A DNA stretch of 64,000 bases from Rhodopirellula halodulae (GTDB lineage: Bacteria > Planctomycetota > Planctomycetia > Pirellulales > Pirellulaceae), in NCBI RefSeq assembly GCF_020966775.1, contig NZ_JAJKFV010000029.1, positions 489,001 to 553,000 on the forward strand. Reading direction: 5' to 3'. The translations under genes were made by a program, and so were the position numbers. Of the stretch, positions 1 to 9,254 are shown in pieces (positions within the stretch are counted from its first letter, which is position 1; the number at the start of each line of letters is the position of its first letter). The notes under the pieces are model-generated. The model was not told the origin of the DNA and did not search any database. It saw only the letters and a list, made by a program, of their open reading frames with translations.

Positions 1-1
1 T

Positions 2-2527
2 GCGACCGTCAGTGAGACCGGTGACCTTTTGTTTGTGGAACTGGACGGCGAAGAGTCTTCGGTCTACGTCGGTCAGCCGATTCAACTGACGTTGCAAATT
101 TGGATTCGTCCCTATCGTTTGGAAGAGCAGAACCAAAATCTGTCCGAAGGGGACATGTGGTCGATGAGGTCCAGGCAGTCTCAATGGGGCGACTTCGCCG
201 ATGTGTTGGAAGAGATGGCACAACGTCGGCAACCTCCAGCCGGCCGGTCAGTTCTGCGAGAGGACGCGTCTGGCCAACAACGAGAGTACTATCTGTACGA
301 AATCGAGGCGGAAATCTATCCGAAGAAACCCGGCGAGGTGGACGCTGGCGGGGTGAAGGTCGTGCTCGACTATCCCACCAAAATCGGACCCGTGGCACGT
401 CGGGATCCTTTCGGGATGGGCTCGCCATTTTCCGGAGTGTTTGGCGATGACTTTTTCGGCGCACCCTTCGGACGCGAGCAGTTGGCGGTTTTGAATTCCC
501 GGCCGATTGAGGCCGATGCGCAAACAAGTTCGATCGAAGTTCGTCCGATTCCGACCGACGGTCGTCCCGATGGGTACAACGGGGCGGTGGGGCAATACCG
601 AATCCGAACGCAAGCCAGTCCGGACTCGGTGGAGGTTGGGGACCAAATCAAACTTAAAATCGGAGTCACAGGCAGCGGCCCCATGGAATTGGTTCGATGT
701 CCAAAACTATCGGCTCAGTCCGATTTGACCGCGGACTTCAAAGTCTCGGACCAACCTCTTCCGGGGTTCGTTCAGGACAACATGAAGGTGTTTGCTCCGA
801 CGATTCGTCCAAAGCATGAAGGTGTGACTGAAATTCCGCCAATTGAATTTCATTTCTTCAATCCGGAAACGGAGTCGTTTGAGGTTGTGAAGAGTGAGCC
901 GATTCCGATCCGGGTGCGACCTTCTGAGAAGCTGAGTCTGGATTCGATTGTTGCAAATGGCCGACGAGGTGGTGGTCAAGCGGAAGAGGCCAGCGGGGCA
1001 GGGCAGGGCGGTTCGGATGCGAATGGTTTCCGAGCAGATGGGATCTGGGATATTTTTAAAACGTCAGATGCGATCGAAAGTGTTCCGGTTCGGAATGCTC
1101 TTCCGCTTGGATGGTTGCTGGCGGTCTGTCCAGGCTTGGTCTGGATTGGTTTGGTTGTTTGGCAAAGTCGTGGACGCTGGATGACTTGGTTGGCTCAGTG
1201 GAAGTCACCCGCCCGGAAAGCGGTGTTGGCGATGGAGCAAGCGGACGACGCATTCACGATGGGGGAGATCATGAACGAGTATCTGCGACGTCAATTTGGA
1301 AGCGATCGCAAATCCTCGAGTTGGTTGTCTGGGGTCGGCGGAGTACGAGTCGCGGGTGCGTATGGCTTGGCAGCAGAAGTGGAGTCGTTTCTGAATCGTT
1401 GCCAGTGTCGAGAGACCGTGATTCCGCCAGAGTCAACAGCCGCAATTGAGGAATTGCGTTTTCGCGGCATGGCATTGATCGAGCAATTGGAAAAACTTCG
1501 GCTGCAAAAGCGTCCGTCTCGAAAGTTCTGCGCGAAGCCAGTCACCGCTCTGCAGTCACAGAGCGTCGCGGGGACGTTGGCGTGGGTGCTAGCTGGATGG
1601 TCCTTGGTCTCGGCGGGCAGTGTCGTCGCAAGCGAATCGGATGAAAGCTTGGCATTGGATCCGCCATCCATGTCGGTGTTGTTTCAAGAAGCCAACCAAG
1701 CGTACGAACGCGGAATGCAGACGTTCGAGCAGAATGAACCGGGGAGCTCCTCCACGAATGATCCGGTTGGCCATGCTGACTCTGGGCAGGCGGTTGCAAA
1801 GTCGGAGTTCTCGCTGGCCGCCACACGCTATCAAACACTGGTCGATGCGGGAGTTGAGAACCCGCAGTTGTATGCGAACTTGGGGAACGCCTGTCTGCTG
1901 TCGGGGCAAATTGGACGAGCGATCGTGGCCTATGAACGTGCGCTGAAGTGGAATCCGGAAAACGATTCCATTCGCACGCGTCTTTGGTTGGCTCGCGATC
2001 AGGTCAACCGCTCAAGCGATTCCCACACGTCGTGGAAGTTGCAACTACAGCGAACCATTGTGCCGGTGCTGTTTCGGTATTGGGGGGCGAGTCGGTTGCG
2101 ATGGAGCATTGTCAGTTTCGCATTGGCGTTCTGGACCCTTATGATTTTGATGCGGCTCCGAACATTGACGCCCGAATCACGTCGCATGACACGTTCGGCC
2201 GCGTCCATCTTCGCGATGAGTGCTGTTTTAGGTGGCGTCGTTTGGTGGCTGGCGACTTCTGCGGTATCGGACAAATCCACCGGATACATTGTGGCTGATG
2301 AGGTCACGGTTCGAACGGGAGACGGCGAAGCATTTCCCTCCCTCGTGGACTGGAGCGAGACCGATGGATGGTCAGTCCAGGTCGTTCAATCGCGAGGCGA
2401 TTGGGTCCTCATTCGCACCCCGTCCGCGACAGGTTGGGTTCCTGCGGACACGATCGCATTCGAGGCAATGGGCGAATTCAAGGCAATGGGTTTGGGTTCG
2501 AGGGCAGTCGGCGCGAGTGGGGCGTAA
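2..2527 (+). CDS. BatD-BatE-like fusion membrane protein (5' partial)
   Basis: The frame is open to the left edge, so the true start lies outside the window. The first ~1050 bases encode a BatD-like beta-rich region (an early VYVGQPIQLTLQI strand and proline-rich repeats). A hydrophobic segment follows near 1105-1160, then a cytoplasmic stretch, and a second hydrophobic segment near 1567-1630 that looks like a former signal peptide. After that come a TPR (about 1795-1995), two membrane segments (about 2090-2145 and 2200-2262) and a C-terminal SH3-like domain (about 2275-2455). The TPR-TM-SH3 order is that of BatE. Bat proteins accompany MoxR ATPases and von Willebrand proteins at the membrane; those partners would lie upstream, outside the window. 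The family call is from sequence pattern; the function of Bat proteins is poorly known. Confidence 0.75.
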   Translation, partial: ATVSETGDLLFVELDGEESSVYVGQPIQLTLQIWIRPYRLEEQNQNLSEGDMWSMRSRQSQWGDFADVLEEMAQRRQPPAGRSVLREDASGQQREYYLYEIEAEIYPKKPGEVDAGGVKVVLDYPTKIGPVARRDPFGMGSPFSGVFGDDFFGAPFGREQLAVLNSRPIEADAQTSSIEVRPIPTDGRPDGYNGAVGQYRIRTQASPDSVEVGDQIKLKIGVTGSGPMELVRCPKLSAQSDLTADFKVSDQPLPGFVQDNMKVFAPTIRPKHEGVTEIPPIEFHFFNPETESFEVVKSEPIPIRVRPSEKLSLDSIVANGRRGGGQAEEASGAGQGGSDANGFRADGIWDIFKTSDAIESVPVRNALPLGWLLAVCPGLVWIGLVVWQSRGRWMTWLAQWKSPARKAVLAMEQADDAFTMGEIMNEYLRRQFGSDRKSSSWLSGVGGVRVAGAYGLAAEVESFLNRCQCRETVIPPESTAAIEELRFRGMALIEQLEKLRLQKRPSRKFCAKPVTALQSQSVAGTLAWVLAGWSLVSAGSVVASESDESLALDPPSMSVLFQEANQAYERGMQTFEQNEPGSSSTNDPVGHADSGQAVAKSEFSLAATRYQTLVDAGVENPQLYANLGNACLLSGQIGRAIVAYERALKWNPENDSIRTRLWLARDQVNRSSDSHTSWKLQLQRTIVPVLFRYWGASRLRWSIVSFALAFWTLMILMRLRTLTPESRRMTRSAASIFAMSAVLGGVVWWLATSAVSDKSTGYIVADEVTVRTGDGEAFPSLVDWSETDGWSVQVVQSRGDWVLIRTPSATGWVPADTIAFEAMGEFKAMGLGSRAVGASGA

Positions 2528-2668
2528 GGCAAATCGGGTGGATGAACAGCCGTGAGTTTGGAGTGCCCCGGTCATTCTCTTGATCGCGTCTTGATTTCAC
2601 CTGGCCGGGCAATGCCGGTGTGGGGTCGGTACACTGTTGGAAATGCTTTTCTTTCCTTGGTAGACAGG

Positions 2669-3775
2669 ATGATCCGAATGTCACGTGGGCGGTTACGTAT
2701 TCAAGATGGAATCCTGGTTGTCGCTTCGGTCTTTCTAAGCATCGCACACCATGCTTCTCATTTGGTCGCCGATGAACCGGACACATTGTTCTTTGATGAC
2801 TTCGACGGAAAGGTCGACGAGCTTTGGGACCCGTTGCGACCGGACCCCAATCGCGTTTCGCTGACCAGCCATCCAGGCAAACTCACGTTGAAAACACATT
2901 TTGGTAGTCTCGGTGGCAACGCGTTGACTCGTCGAACTCCGCTGACACGAAATGTGTACTTGGTCCCCAACCCCGTTGAAGATGATGGCGATTTTGCGGT
3001 CACGACCTGCATTGAGTCTTTCCGACCGGTCAAGAACTTTCAGCAAGTGGGTTTGGTGATCTACAACGATGACGACAACTATCTCAAGTTCGACTACGAG
3101 CACAGCGGAAGGCATGCTGGGTTCAAGCACATGCGGGAGAAGGACACCTATCGGTTGGTCGATACCGATGAATTCATGGAGCCTGCTGATCGGCTTTGGT
3201 TGCGCGTGATCAAGCGGGGGAATGTCTACGAGCGAGCTTTCAGCACGGATGGCGAAAAGTACAAAGTCATCGGCGCCGCCGTTTGGGGCGACGGAAGCCC
3301 TCAGCAAATTGGGATTTTGGCTTGCAACGGATCGCTGCAAGGGCACGAAATCGAGGCTCAGTTCGACTTCGTCCAGATTCGGAAATTGACCGTCGCTGAA
3401 CGCCAGGAACCTGTCCATTTGCAGCGGCAGAAACTCGCCGGAGCATGGGATGTGGTTTCGACAAAAGTGAATGGCATCGAAATGGCCGAAGGACCGATTA
3501 CCGAGTTCAACTTTGATGGTGGCAATGTTTCGTTTGAAACCGAGGGTGAGCTCACCGAGGTCGACTACTTGCTGACCATCGATTCGGATCCAAAGGGATT
3601 CACGTTGGCGTCATTGACGAGAGACGCGAAAGAACCTGTCAACGGGATCTACTCCATCGAAAAAGATCGATTGATCCTGTGTTTGTCGCTTCCACCCGGT
3701 TCGCCGGCACCGACGCAATTGGAAGCGAGAGAGAACGACGGACGCATTTTGCTGACTCTGCAACGTAGCAAATGA
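2669..3775 (+). CDS. Secreted protein, concanavalin A-like domain plus TIGR03067-like lipocalin domain
   Basis: The chosen ATG gives a short basic N terminus, a hydrophobic core (ILVVASVFLSIAHHASHLVA) and a likely signal-peptidase site before DEPD; an ATG three codons later is also possible. Residues from about 40 to 240 resemble the DUF1349/DUF1583 glucanase-like beta-sandwich (FFDDFDG, QVGLVIYNDDDNYLKFDYE). The last ~120 residues, beginning LAGAWDVVSTKVNG and containing GIYSIEKDRLILCLS, match the planctomycete lipocalin-like TIGR03067 pattern. Both parts are non-catalytic by appearance, so binding of a polysaccharide or other ligand outside the cytoplasm is an inference. It stands alone between the BatD/E gene and convergent pyrD. 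Confidence 0.72.
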   Translation: MIRMSRGRLRIQDGILVVASVFLSIAHHASHLVADEPDTLFFDDFDGKVDELWDPLRPDPNRVSLTSHPGKLTLKTHFGSLGGNALTRRTPLTRNVYLVPNPVEDDGDFAVTTCIESFRPVKNFQQVGLVIYNDDDNYLKFDYEHSGRHAGFKHMREKDTYRLVDTDEFMEPADRLWLRVIKRGNVYERAFSTDGEKYKVIGAAVWGDGSPQQIGILACNGSLQGHEIEAQFDFVQIRKLTVAERQEPVHLQRQKLAGAWDVVSTKVNGIEMAEGPITEFNFDGGNVSFETEGELTEVDYLLTIDSDPKGFTLASLTRDAKEPVNGIYSIEKDRLILCLSLPPGSPAPTQLEARENDGRILLTLQRSK

Positions 3776-3806
3776 AAGCATCCGGTTCGAATGACACTGG
3801 ACTCGT

Positions 3807-4724
3807 TCACGAAAGCGTGCCAATGACTTCGGCAACGCTTTCGGCGTCGATTTCAGCCAAGGCATTTGGCAGTTGGTCGATCAGCCGGGTGGATACGGTC
3901 GGGTCGTAGTAATTGGCGGTACCGATCTGAACGGCCGATGCTCCGGTGACCAGAAACTGCATCACGTCGTCGATGTTGGCGACGCCACCAATTCCAATGA
4001 TCGGAATCTCAACCGCTTGGCGAACTTGGTGCACGCACCGCAACGCGATGGGTTTGATGGCGGGTCCACTGAGTCCACCCATCCCATTTCCAAGGATCGG
4101 CTTGCGTTTCTTCCAGTCAACCGCCATTCCAAGCACCGTGTTGATCAAGCAAACCGCGTCAGCACCTCCATCGGCGGCACCTTGAGCAATCTCTGCGATG
4201 CGAGTGACGTTAGGCGTGAGTTTGGCCAAAATCGGCACGTCGCAAGCGGCACGCGCGGAGGTAACGACTTCGCGGCAGGAGTCGGCATTGGTGCCAAAGT
4301 CGATGCCGCCGCTGACATTGGGGCAAGACAGATTCAATTCAATCGCGGAAACACCATCACATTGACCCACGCGACGTGCCAGTTCGGTGAAGTCTTCGAC
4401 CGTGCGTCCAGCAACGCTGACGATGATGGGAGTTCCCAGGCCAGCCAGGTACGGCAGGTGGTGTTCGAGGAAGGCATCCACCCCATCGTTGTCGAGCCCG
4501 ATCGCGTTGAGCAGGCCGGCGGAAGTCTCAACCGTTCGCCACGGTGCGTTGCCAACGCGGGGTTCGGCCGTGATGGTTTTAGGAAGAATTCCACCCAGTT
4601 TGGGCAGGTCGACAATTCCCTGCATCTCGCGGGCGTAACCAAACGTTCCCGACGCCACCAAAATGGGGTTGGGAAGCGTCAAACGTCCGAGCGTGGTTTG
4701 CAGGTTGGTTTGCGTGATTGTCAT
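3807..4724 (-). CDS. pyrD: Dihydroorotate dehydrogenase, class 1B type
   Basis: The 305-residue protein oxidises dihydroorotate to orotate in pyrimidine synthesis using FMN. It begins with the family pattern [14 protein letters not shown] and carries [10 protein letters not shown] with Cys134, the catalytic base expected in class 1B enzymes (class 2 has Ser). LAKLTPNVT and the C-terminal [11 protein letters not shown] and [10 protein letters not shown] phosphate-binding segments are also present. Length is normal. The start lies 5 bases after the stop of coaB, so it is the last gene of a co-directional run. No pyrK electron-transfer subunit is next to it, although class 1B enzymes usually need one; it may be elsewhere. 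Confidence 0.95.
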   Translation of the reverse strand: MTITQTNLQTTLGRLTLPNPILVASGTFGYAREMQGIVDLPKLGGILPKTITAEPRVGNAPWRTVETSAGLLNAIGLDNDGVDAFLEHHLPYLAGLGTPIIVSVAGRTVEDFTELARRVGQCDGVSAIELNLSCPNVSGGIDFGTNADSCREVVTSARAACDVPILAKLTPNVTRIAEIAQGAADGGADAVCLINTVLGMAVDWKKRKPILGNGMGGLSGPAIKPIALRCVHQVRQAVEIPIIGIGGVANIDDVMQFLVTGASAVQIGTANYYDPTVSTRLIDQLPNALAEIDAESVAEVIGTLS

Positions 4725-4729
4725 GTTGG

Positions 4730-5389
4730 TTAAAGCGCGAGCAAGCGGTGATGAATTTGATGAAGCAGTCGCCGAGCAACGTGTTCTTTGGTGCCTTGAA
4801 TGTGCTCAATCACATTCCCCGATGGGTCGAGCAACTCGACTTGATTTTCGGCGGAGTTGATGGCTTCCGGGCCATTGCTGACCATGAGATCGCAGTGTTT
4901 GCGTTCGAGTTTGACGGTGGCCCGAAACCGTCGGTCATCGGTTTCCAAAGCGAACCCAACCACCCACTGATCCGAACGTTTATTTTGTCCCAACGTCGCG
5001 ATGACATCGGGTGTTTCGATCAGTTCCAGTTGCAGAGGTTCACCTGTCTTGGACAGCTTTTGCGATGAGACGTGTCGGGGCATGTAGTCGCAGGGGGCGG
5101 CCGCACCGATGGCGCCATCGCATCGTTCAAAGGCTTCCCCGGCGGCCTGCAGCATTTCTTGGGTGGTCAGCACGTTGATCAGCTCAACGTCCTCGGGATA
5201 GTCCACGGACACGGGGCCGGAAACCATCACAACATCGTGTCCCAGATCCAACGCGGATTGTGCCAGCGCTGCTCCCATCCGACCGCTGGATGCATTGGTG
5301 AGATAGCGAACCGGGTCGAGATATTGCCGAGTGGGGCCTGAGGTAATCAAGATGCGGCGGCGATTGGTGGGCGCGGAAGCGTCAGTCAC
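4730..5389 (-). CDS. coaB: Phosphopantothenate-cysteine ligase (CoaB domain only)
   Basis: This is the CoaB half of the usual bifunctional CoaBC enzyme, which couples 4'-phosphopantothenate to cysteine in coenzyme A synthesis. It opens with [20 protein letters not shown] and [10 protein letters not shown], the nucleotide-binding start of CoaB, and has the later [13 protein letters not shown] and AENQVELLD motifs. At 219 residues it lacks the flavin-dependent decarboxylase CoaC half, which must be encoded elsewhere. The GTG start overlaps the stop of the TerB-like gene by four bases (GTGA), suggesting translational coupling. pyrD follows after 5 bases. Confidence 0.9.
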   Translation of the reverse strand: MTDASAPTNRRRILITSGPTRQYLDPVRYLTNASSGRMGAALAQSALDLGHDVVMVSGPVSVDYPEDVELINVLTTQEMLQAAGEAFERCDGAIGAAAPCDYMPRHVSSQKLSKTGEPLQLELIETPDVIATLGQNKRSDQWVVGFALETDDRRFRATVKLERKHCDLMVSNGPEAINSAENQVELLDPSGNVIEHIQGTKEHVARRLLHQIHHRLLAL

Positions 5390-5823
5390 GGCAAACGTCC
5401 CAGTTCTTGCTGGACGGATTGAATGAGGGTTTGAAGACGTTGCCCAGTCAGATTCATTTTGGCGGCAGCCAACGCGAACAGTCGTTTTTCCGCTTCGGCA
5501 AATTGGCCATCGGCGGCCATCATGCGAATCAAGTCTTTCAGCAAGGCTTCTCGAACACCTGCGTCGGCAGGTAATTGAAGTTTGGCTTCATCGCTAATGC
5601 CAAAGGCGAGGGCGTCTTCCAATTCCGATTCGTGAAGACCCAATTCTTCACAACGATCGGCGATCAGGTGGACTTCACGGTGGCTGAGCGAGCCATCCGC
5701 AAATGCCATGACCACCAGGTTGCGAAGGTGTTGTTTGTGTTGTTGCGTGTTCTTTTCGAACGCCGAAACCACTTCCTCCACAGAATCGGAAGGGTCGGGA
5801 TCCGAAGGCGGGGGCGTGCTCAT
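5386..5823 (-). CDS. TerB-like helical protein
   Basis: The chosen ATG (5823) overlaps the stop of the sigma-54 activator gene as ATGA; a longer frame upstream would read through that gene's C terminus and is rejected. The 145-residue product starts with a low-complexity MSTPPPSDPDPSDS tail. It then forms a helical domain with LVVMAFADGSLSHREV and LIRMMAADGQFAEAEKRLF, the paired acidic ADG motifs typical of TerB-like and DUF533-like domains. Such domains may bind metal; the exact role is unknown. No membrane segment is visible. Its coupling to an FHA-type regulator suggests a shared regulatory role, but this is inference. Confidence 0.7.
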   Translation of the reverse strand: MSTPPPSDPDPSDSVEEVVSAFEKNTQQHKQHLRNLVVMAFADGSLSHREVHLIADRCEELGLHESELEDALAFGISDEAKLQLPADAGVREALLKDLIRMMAADGQFAEAEKRLFALAAAKMNLTGQRLQTLIQSVQQELGRLP

Positions 5824-7625
5824 CGTTCGATCTCGTACTCGGCAATTTTGCGATAGGCGGTCGCGCGGCTGATGCCCAGCAATTTCGCGGCTTCGGGGAC
5901 GCTGCCGTCGCAACGGTTGAGTGCTTTTTCGATCAATCGCTTTTCCCAAACGTCGATCCGCAGCGTGTCGATTTGCGTCAATCCGGCGTCGCGTAGTCCG
6001 AGATCATCCTCTTGGATCATCGGTTCATCGGCCATGACCACCGCGCTGTCGATGACATTGCGAAGCTGACGCACATTTCCAGGCCAGGCGTAGTTTCGCA
6101 TGCGTTCGCGAGCGGTATCGCTGAGCGACAAATTGGGACGTCCGTGTTGGCGTAGGAAGTGGTCCAGGAAGTGATCCATCAGAACGTCGATGTCTTCACC
6201 GCGTTCACGAAGAGGCGGGACAACCAATTCGAAAACGCTCAGCCGGTAATACAAGTCTTCGCGAAATCGGCCATCTCGTACGAACTCGGTCAGATCGCGG
6301 TTGGTCGCGGCAATCACCCGAACGTCCACGCTGACTTGTTTGGTGGCACCCACGGGCAAGAACGGATGTCCTTCGAGGATCCGCAACAGTTTGGCTTGGC
6401 CTTCCAGGCTCATCTCGCCAATTTCGTCGAGGAACAGCGTGCCTTCGTTGGCTTGTTGAAACAAACCGTCATGATCGTTGTCGGCACCGGTGAAGGCACC
6501 TTTCTTGTGCCCAAACAGTTGGCTTTCCAGCAGGTCTCGCGGGATGGCGGCACAGTTCACCGAGAGCATCGGGCGGTCAGTTCGGTTGGAAGAACGGTGC
6601 ACGGCGCGAGCAACCAACTCTTTTCCAGAACCACTTTCCCCGCGAACCAAGACGGAGCCGTTGGCCAATCCAACACGCGCGATGCGTTCCTTCAAACGCA
6701 ACATGGATTTGCTGTTGCCAATTAGTTCGCCTTGGTCGGCGTTCCGATCGGCGATGCGTTGGTTTTCTAAACGCAGATTTTCAGTCAGGGTGGATTGGGC
6801 GATGCCCTTGGTGAGCAGGCTGCCAGCACCAACGGTCAAATCCACCAAGCGTTCGTCGTAGGGAGCACCGCTGCGATGCAGAACCAAAACGCCCAGCGAG
6901 GTTTCTCCGTCCAGGATGGGCACCATCATGCATGCGTCGCTGCCCGCTTTGCCGTTGCCCTCACCGTTGTCACTGACAAACGGTTTTTGTTCATTGCACA
7001 CGTGCCGCAGGCGACCACGATCGAGTTTGATCGGTTGTGAGTCCTTGGGGAATTGCCGGCGTATTTTCCAACGACCTTCGCCCAGATCCGCGACCAATGT
7101 GACCGTCTCGGATGCTGTTCGGTCGAGCAGCAATTCCAGCGTGGTGTTGATGACTTCGTCGGCACGTTTTCCGCCCAGCAGCGAAAGACTGAGTTGGTAC
7201 AGATCCAAAAGGTCGTCCGGGTGATCGACCACTTGTCCGGGTTCGCGAACCCGATCCGGTTGACGCGATTGATAAGTTTCGAGGTCTTCGTAAACGGTTT
7301 GTGAGAGCGCGTCGTCGGCGAAGGAATCTTCGTCGAGGTTGATCATCTGCATCACCGTCTTGCCGATCACGACTTGGGTGTCGTTGTTCAACCGAGCGGT
7401 GCTGACTTTCTTTCCATTGACCAGCGTGCCGTTGCGGCTCTCTGTGTCGCGAAGATGCCAAGTGTGGTCCTCATAGTACACGACCGCGTGAAAGCGACTG
7501 CTGTTGGGATCCGTCAGCATGATTTCACACCCGGCGGCACGCCCAATGTGCATTGGGCGTTCCGGATCCAAAGGGAATTGGGTTCCCTTTTCGTTGCCGT
7601 CTTGAATGGCGAGGTAAGCAACCAT
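5820..7625 (-). CDS. Sigma-54-dependent activator with FHA and GAF domains
   Basis: The 601-residue protein is a bacterial enhancer-binding protein. An FHA domain fills residues 1-95 (HIGRAAGC, SSRFHAVV, RNGTLVNGK), giving phosphothreonine binding in place of a response-regulator receiver. A GAF-like region covers about 140-290. The AAA+ core has Walker A GESGSGKE (329-336), the sigma-54 contact loop GAFTGA (376-381) and Walker B GTLFLDE (395-401). A Fis-type helix-turn-helix ends the protein (LLGISRATAYRKIAEYEI). It should drive RNA polymerase-sigma54 open complex formation at promoters not identified here. FHA input suggests control by a Ser/Thr kinase. The gene starts four bases after its upstream neighbour and overlaps the TerB-like gene. 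Confidence 0.95.
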   Translation of the reverse strand: MVAYLAIQDGNEKGTQFPLDPERPMHIGRAAGCEIMLTDPNSSRFHAVVYYEDHTWHLRDTESRNGTLVNGKKVSTARLNNDTQVVIGKTVMQMINLDEDSFADDALSQTVYEDLETYQSRQPDRVREPGQVVDHPDDLLDLYQLSLSLLGGKRADEVINTTLELLLDRTASETVTLVADLGEGRWKIRRQFPKDSQPIKLDRGRLRHVCNEQKPFVSDNGEGNGKAGSDACMMVPILDGETSLGVLVLHRSGAPYDERLVDLTVGAGSLLTKGIAQSTLTENLRLENQRIADRNADQGELIGNSKSMLRLKERIARVGLANGSVLVRGESGSGKELVARAVHRSSNRTDRPMLSVNCAAIPRDLLESQLFGHKKGAFTGADNDHDGLFQQANEGTLFLDEIGEMSLEGQAKLLRILEGHPFLPVGATKQVSVDVRVIAATNRDLTEFVRDGRFREDLYYRLSVFELVVPPLRERGEDIDVLMDHFLDHFLRQHGRPNLSLSDTARERMRNYAWPGNVRQLRNVIDSAVVMADEPMIQEDDLGLRDAGLTQIDTLRIDVWEKRLIEKALNRCDGSVPEAAKLLGISRATAYRKIAEYEIER

Positions 7626-7629
7626 CGTT

Positions 7630-8613
7630 TCAAGTTGTGTGAAAGTTGGTGGAGGACGGGGATGAATCGTTGGCTCTGAGAGCGGCCGAAAGTTGTTTCA
7701 GTGCGACGGGTGTCGGCTGCGTTGAAAAGCCTGTTGCCTCCCACCAGCTTTGCACCACGGACGCTTGGGAAGGTGAGACTTCGGATTGCCACATCGACAT
7801 CGCTTTTTCGATCGGCAGCGTTTGGCTGTTGATCATGCCCGCTTCGTTGGCTTCCGACAAAATCAGCGGAATGATCGCGGTGGTCCATGGCAGTTCCGAG
7901 GAACCGCCGCTTTCACCTGTGGCGGTGTCACTGTTGGTTCGCGTGCCACTGCTGCTGTTGTGCGTTCGGGTGTGTGACGTGATGGCCATGCAGGTCAGTT
8001 GGTAGACCAAACGCAGCCATTCGGGCACCTGAGGATCCATGTCGGTGAGCACCGCTTCGATCCACACGCTGGCCTGTTGACCACTGGCACCGGCGGCTCC
8101 GTGAGCAATCGGCGTGACCGCGTGAACGCTGACGCGTGACGGCCACCAATCGGTCGGCGGTTGCCCATTCCAAATGGCTTTGCCGACGGAACGGACCAAG
8201 CCGGGGCCGTAGGACTCGTAAGCTTGTTTCAGGGGGGCATACCGCAGGCGAAGTTGATCCGCCAGTCGCGGAGAACGGGTGGTGAAAGCACGCTGGCATG
8301 TTTCCAAGCTGCGAAAAATCGCCAGCGCGGTCTGGTCGGATTGCAAATCCGAATGGCCGCCGCGAATCAACGCGATCTCACAGAGGGCGGGCGAGAGATC
8401 GACATCGCTGTCTTGAGCGACGATCTCGTCGACCATGAATTCCCAAACCAAATTTGGATCGATGGACGCATTGATCAAACGTGTGGTGATCGAACGCACC
8501 GCCGGTTGGATGGCTTGCTGCAGGGAAGCATCCTTTAATTCGCGTTGGCGACCGACCCACTGCACCGTGCGCAGAAGGCTCAGGGTGGTGGAGGGAATCC
8601 ACTGCAGTTTCAC
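7630..8613 (-). CDS. Conserved-looking protein of unknown function
   Basis: The 327-residue product is not recognised. The GTG at 8613 (VKLQWIPSTTLSLL) is preferred because a good AGGAGG-like ribosome site lies just upstream and the aroH-type gene ends four bases before. A longer frame would overlap that gene. The protein looks soluble and mostly helical, with a Ser/Thr/Gly-rich linker (SSSGTRTNSDTATGESGGSS) near residue 230 and no signal peptide, membrane segment or known catalytic motif. It lies between chorismate mutase and the FHA sigma-54 activator in a tight run, so co-expression with the regulator is likely. Its function cannot be assigned. Confidence 0.65.
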   Translation of the reverse strand: MKLQWIPSTTLSLLRTVQWVGRQRELKDASLQQAIQPAVRSITTRLINASIDPNLVWEFMVDEIVAQDSDVDLSPALCEIALIRGGHSDLQSDQTALAIFRSLETCQRAFTTRSPRLADQLRLRYAPLKQAYESYGPGLVRSVGKAIWNGQPPTDWWPSRVSVHAVTPIAHGAAGASGQQASVWIEAVLTDMDPQVPEWLRLVYQLTCMAITSHTRTHNSSSGTRTNSDTATGESGGSSELPWTTAIIPLILSEANEAGMINSQTLPIEKAMSMWQSEVSPSQASVVQSWWEATGFSTQPTPVALKQLSAALRANDSSPSSTNFHTT

Positions 8614-8617
8614 CGAA

Positions 8618-9043
8618 TCATTCCTCCTGCAGGTGTTCCGCGATCCACTGTTCCAGCTCTTCAAAATCGACTGGAGGAACCTTGGAAAGGTCCGGTCGCA
8701 ATTTCACCGCGTCACGAATGTAGACGTGTTGGATTTCTGATTGCGTCTTGGTGGTGTTCCAATGCAAAAGCACGCGAATGCATCGTGGCAGGGATCCATC
8801 GACCGACACCTCGTAACCGCACAGCAAGGGGACCTCCAACCAACCGAGTTGCCGAGCGGCCAACGCGGGGAATTCGCTTTGCAGATCTTTCGTGACGGTG
8901 AATGTTGCGCTGGCCAAGTCCGCCGAATCGATTTCATTGCGGCGAATCATCAGCGCCAGCAACTGAGTGGTCGCTTTGAGAATTTCTTCGCGGTTGTCTT
9001 GCTCGACGGTGGTGGCCCCGCGAACTCCCCGGCACATGGTCAT
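8618..9043 (-). CDS. aroH: Chorismate mutase, AroH (monofunctional) type
   Basis: The product rearranges chorismate to prephenate at the branch to phenylalanine and tyrosine. It matches the small AroH family: [17 protein letters not shown] near the N terminus, then [26 protein letters not shown] and [15 protein letters not shown]. These supply the Arg and Glu residues that line the trimeric active site in the Bacillus enzyme. The start at 9043 (MTMCRGVRG) has an AGGA upstream and fits family length; a longer frame adds an unrelated basic stretch. The C terminus is about 20 residues longer than the classical enzyme. It is the first gene of a six-gene minus-strand run ending in pyrD. Confidence 0.93.
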   Translation of the reverse strand: MTMCRGVRGATTVEQDNREEILKATTQLLALMIRRNEIDSADLASATFTVTKDLQSEFPALAARQLGWLEVPLLCGYEVSVDGSLPRCIRVLLHWNTTKTQSEIQHVYIRDAVKLRPDLSKVPPVDFEELEQWIAEHLQEE

Positions 9044-9254
9044 TTGGTTGCAAATCCTGTTTTGAGACGAGCCTCTTCGTCCCGCTACCATAGACTCGAT
9101 CTCAATTTGCGACTACTGGGGTTGGGTTCACTTGAGCTTGGAATTCCCGTGAAACGCTGGGTTCTGGCCATGACTCGGCGGGCAGAATCGCGGTAAGTTG
9201 AGGCCGTCCCGACTCGGGGCTCCCACTTTCTCTCGCGTTTCACAGGCAAGCATC

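Noticed and set aside
9-527. Long minus-strand frame opposite the BatD gene
   Set aside because: Its arginine/proline-rich composition is a mirror of the real gene, and it has no family pattern.
3873-4733. Plus-strand frame of 286 codons over pyrD
   Set aside because: It is an antisense shadow of a clear pyrD gene with no conserved motif.
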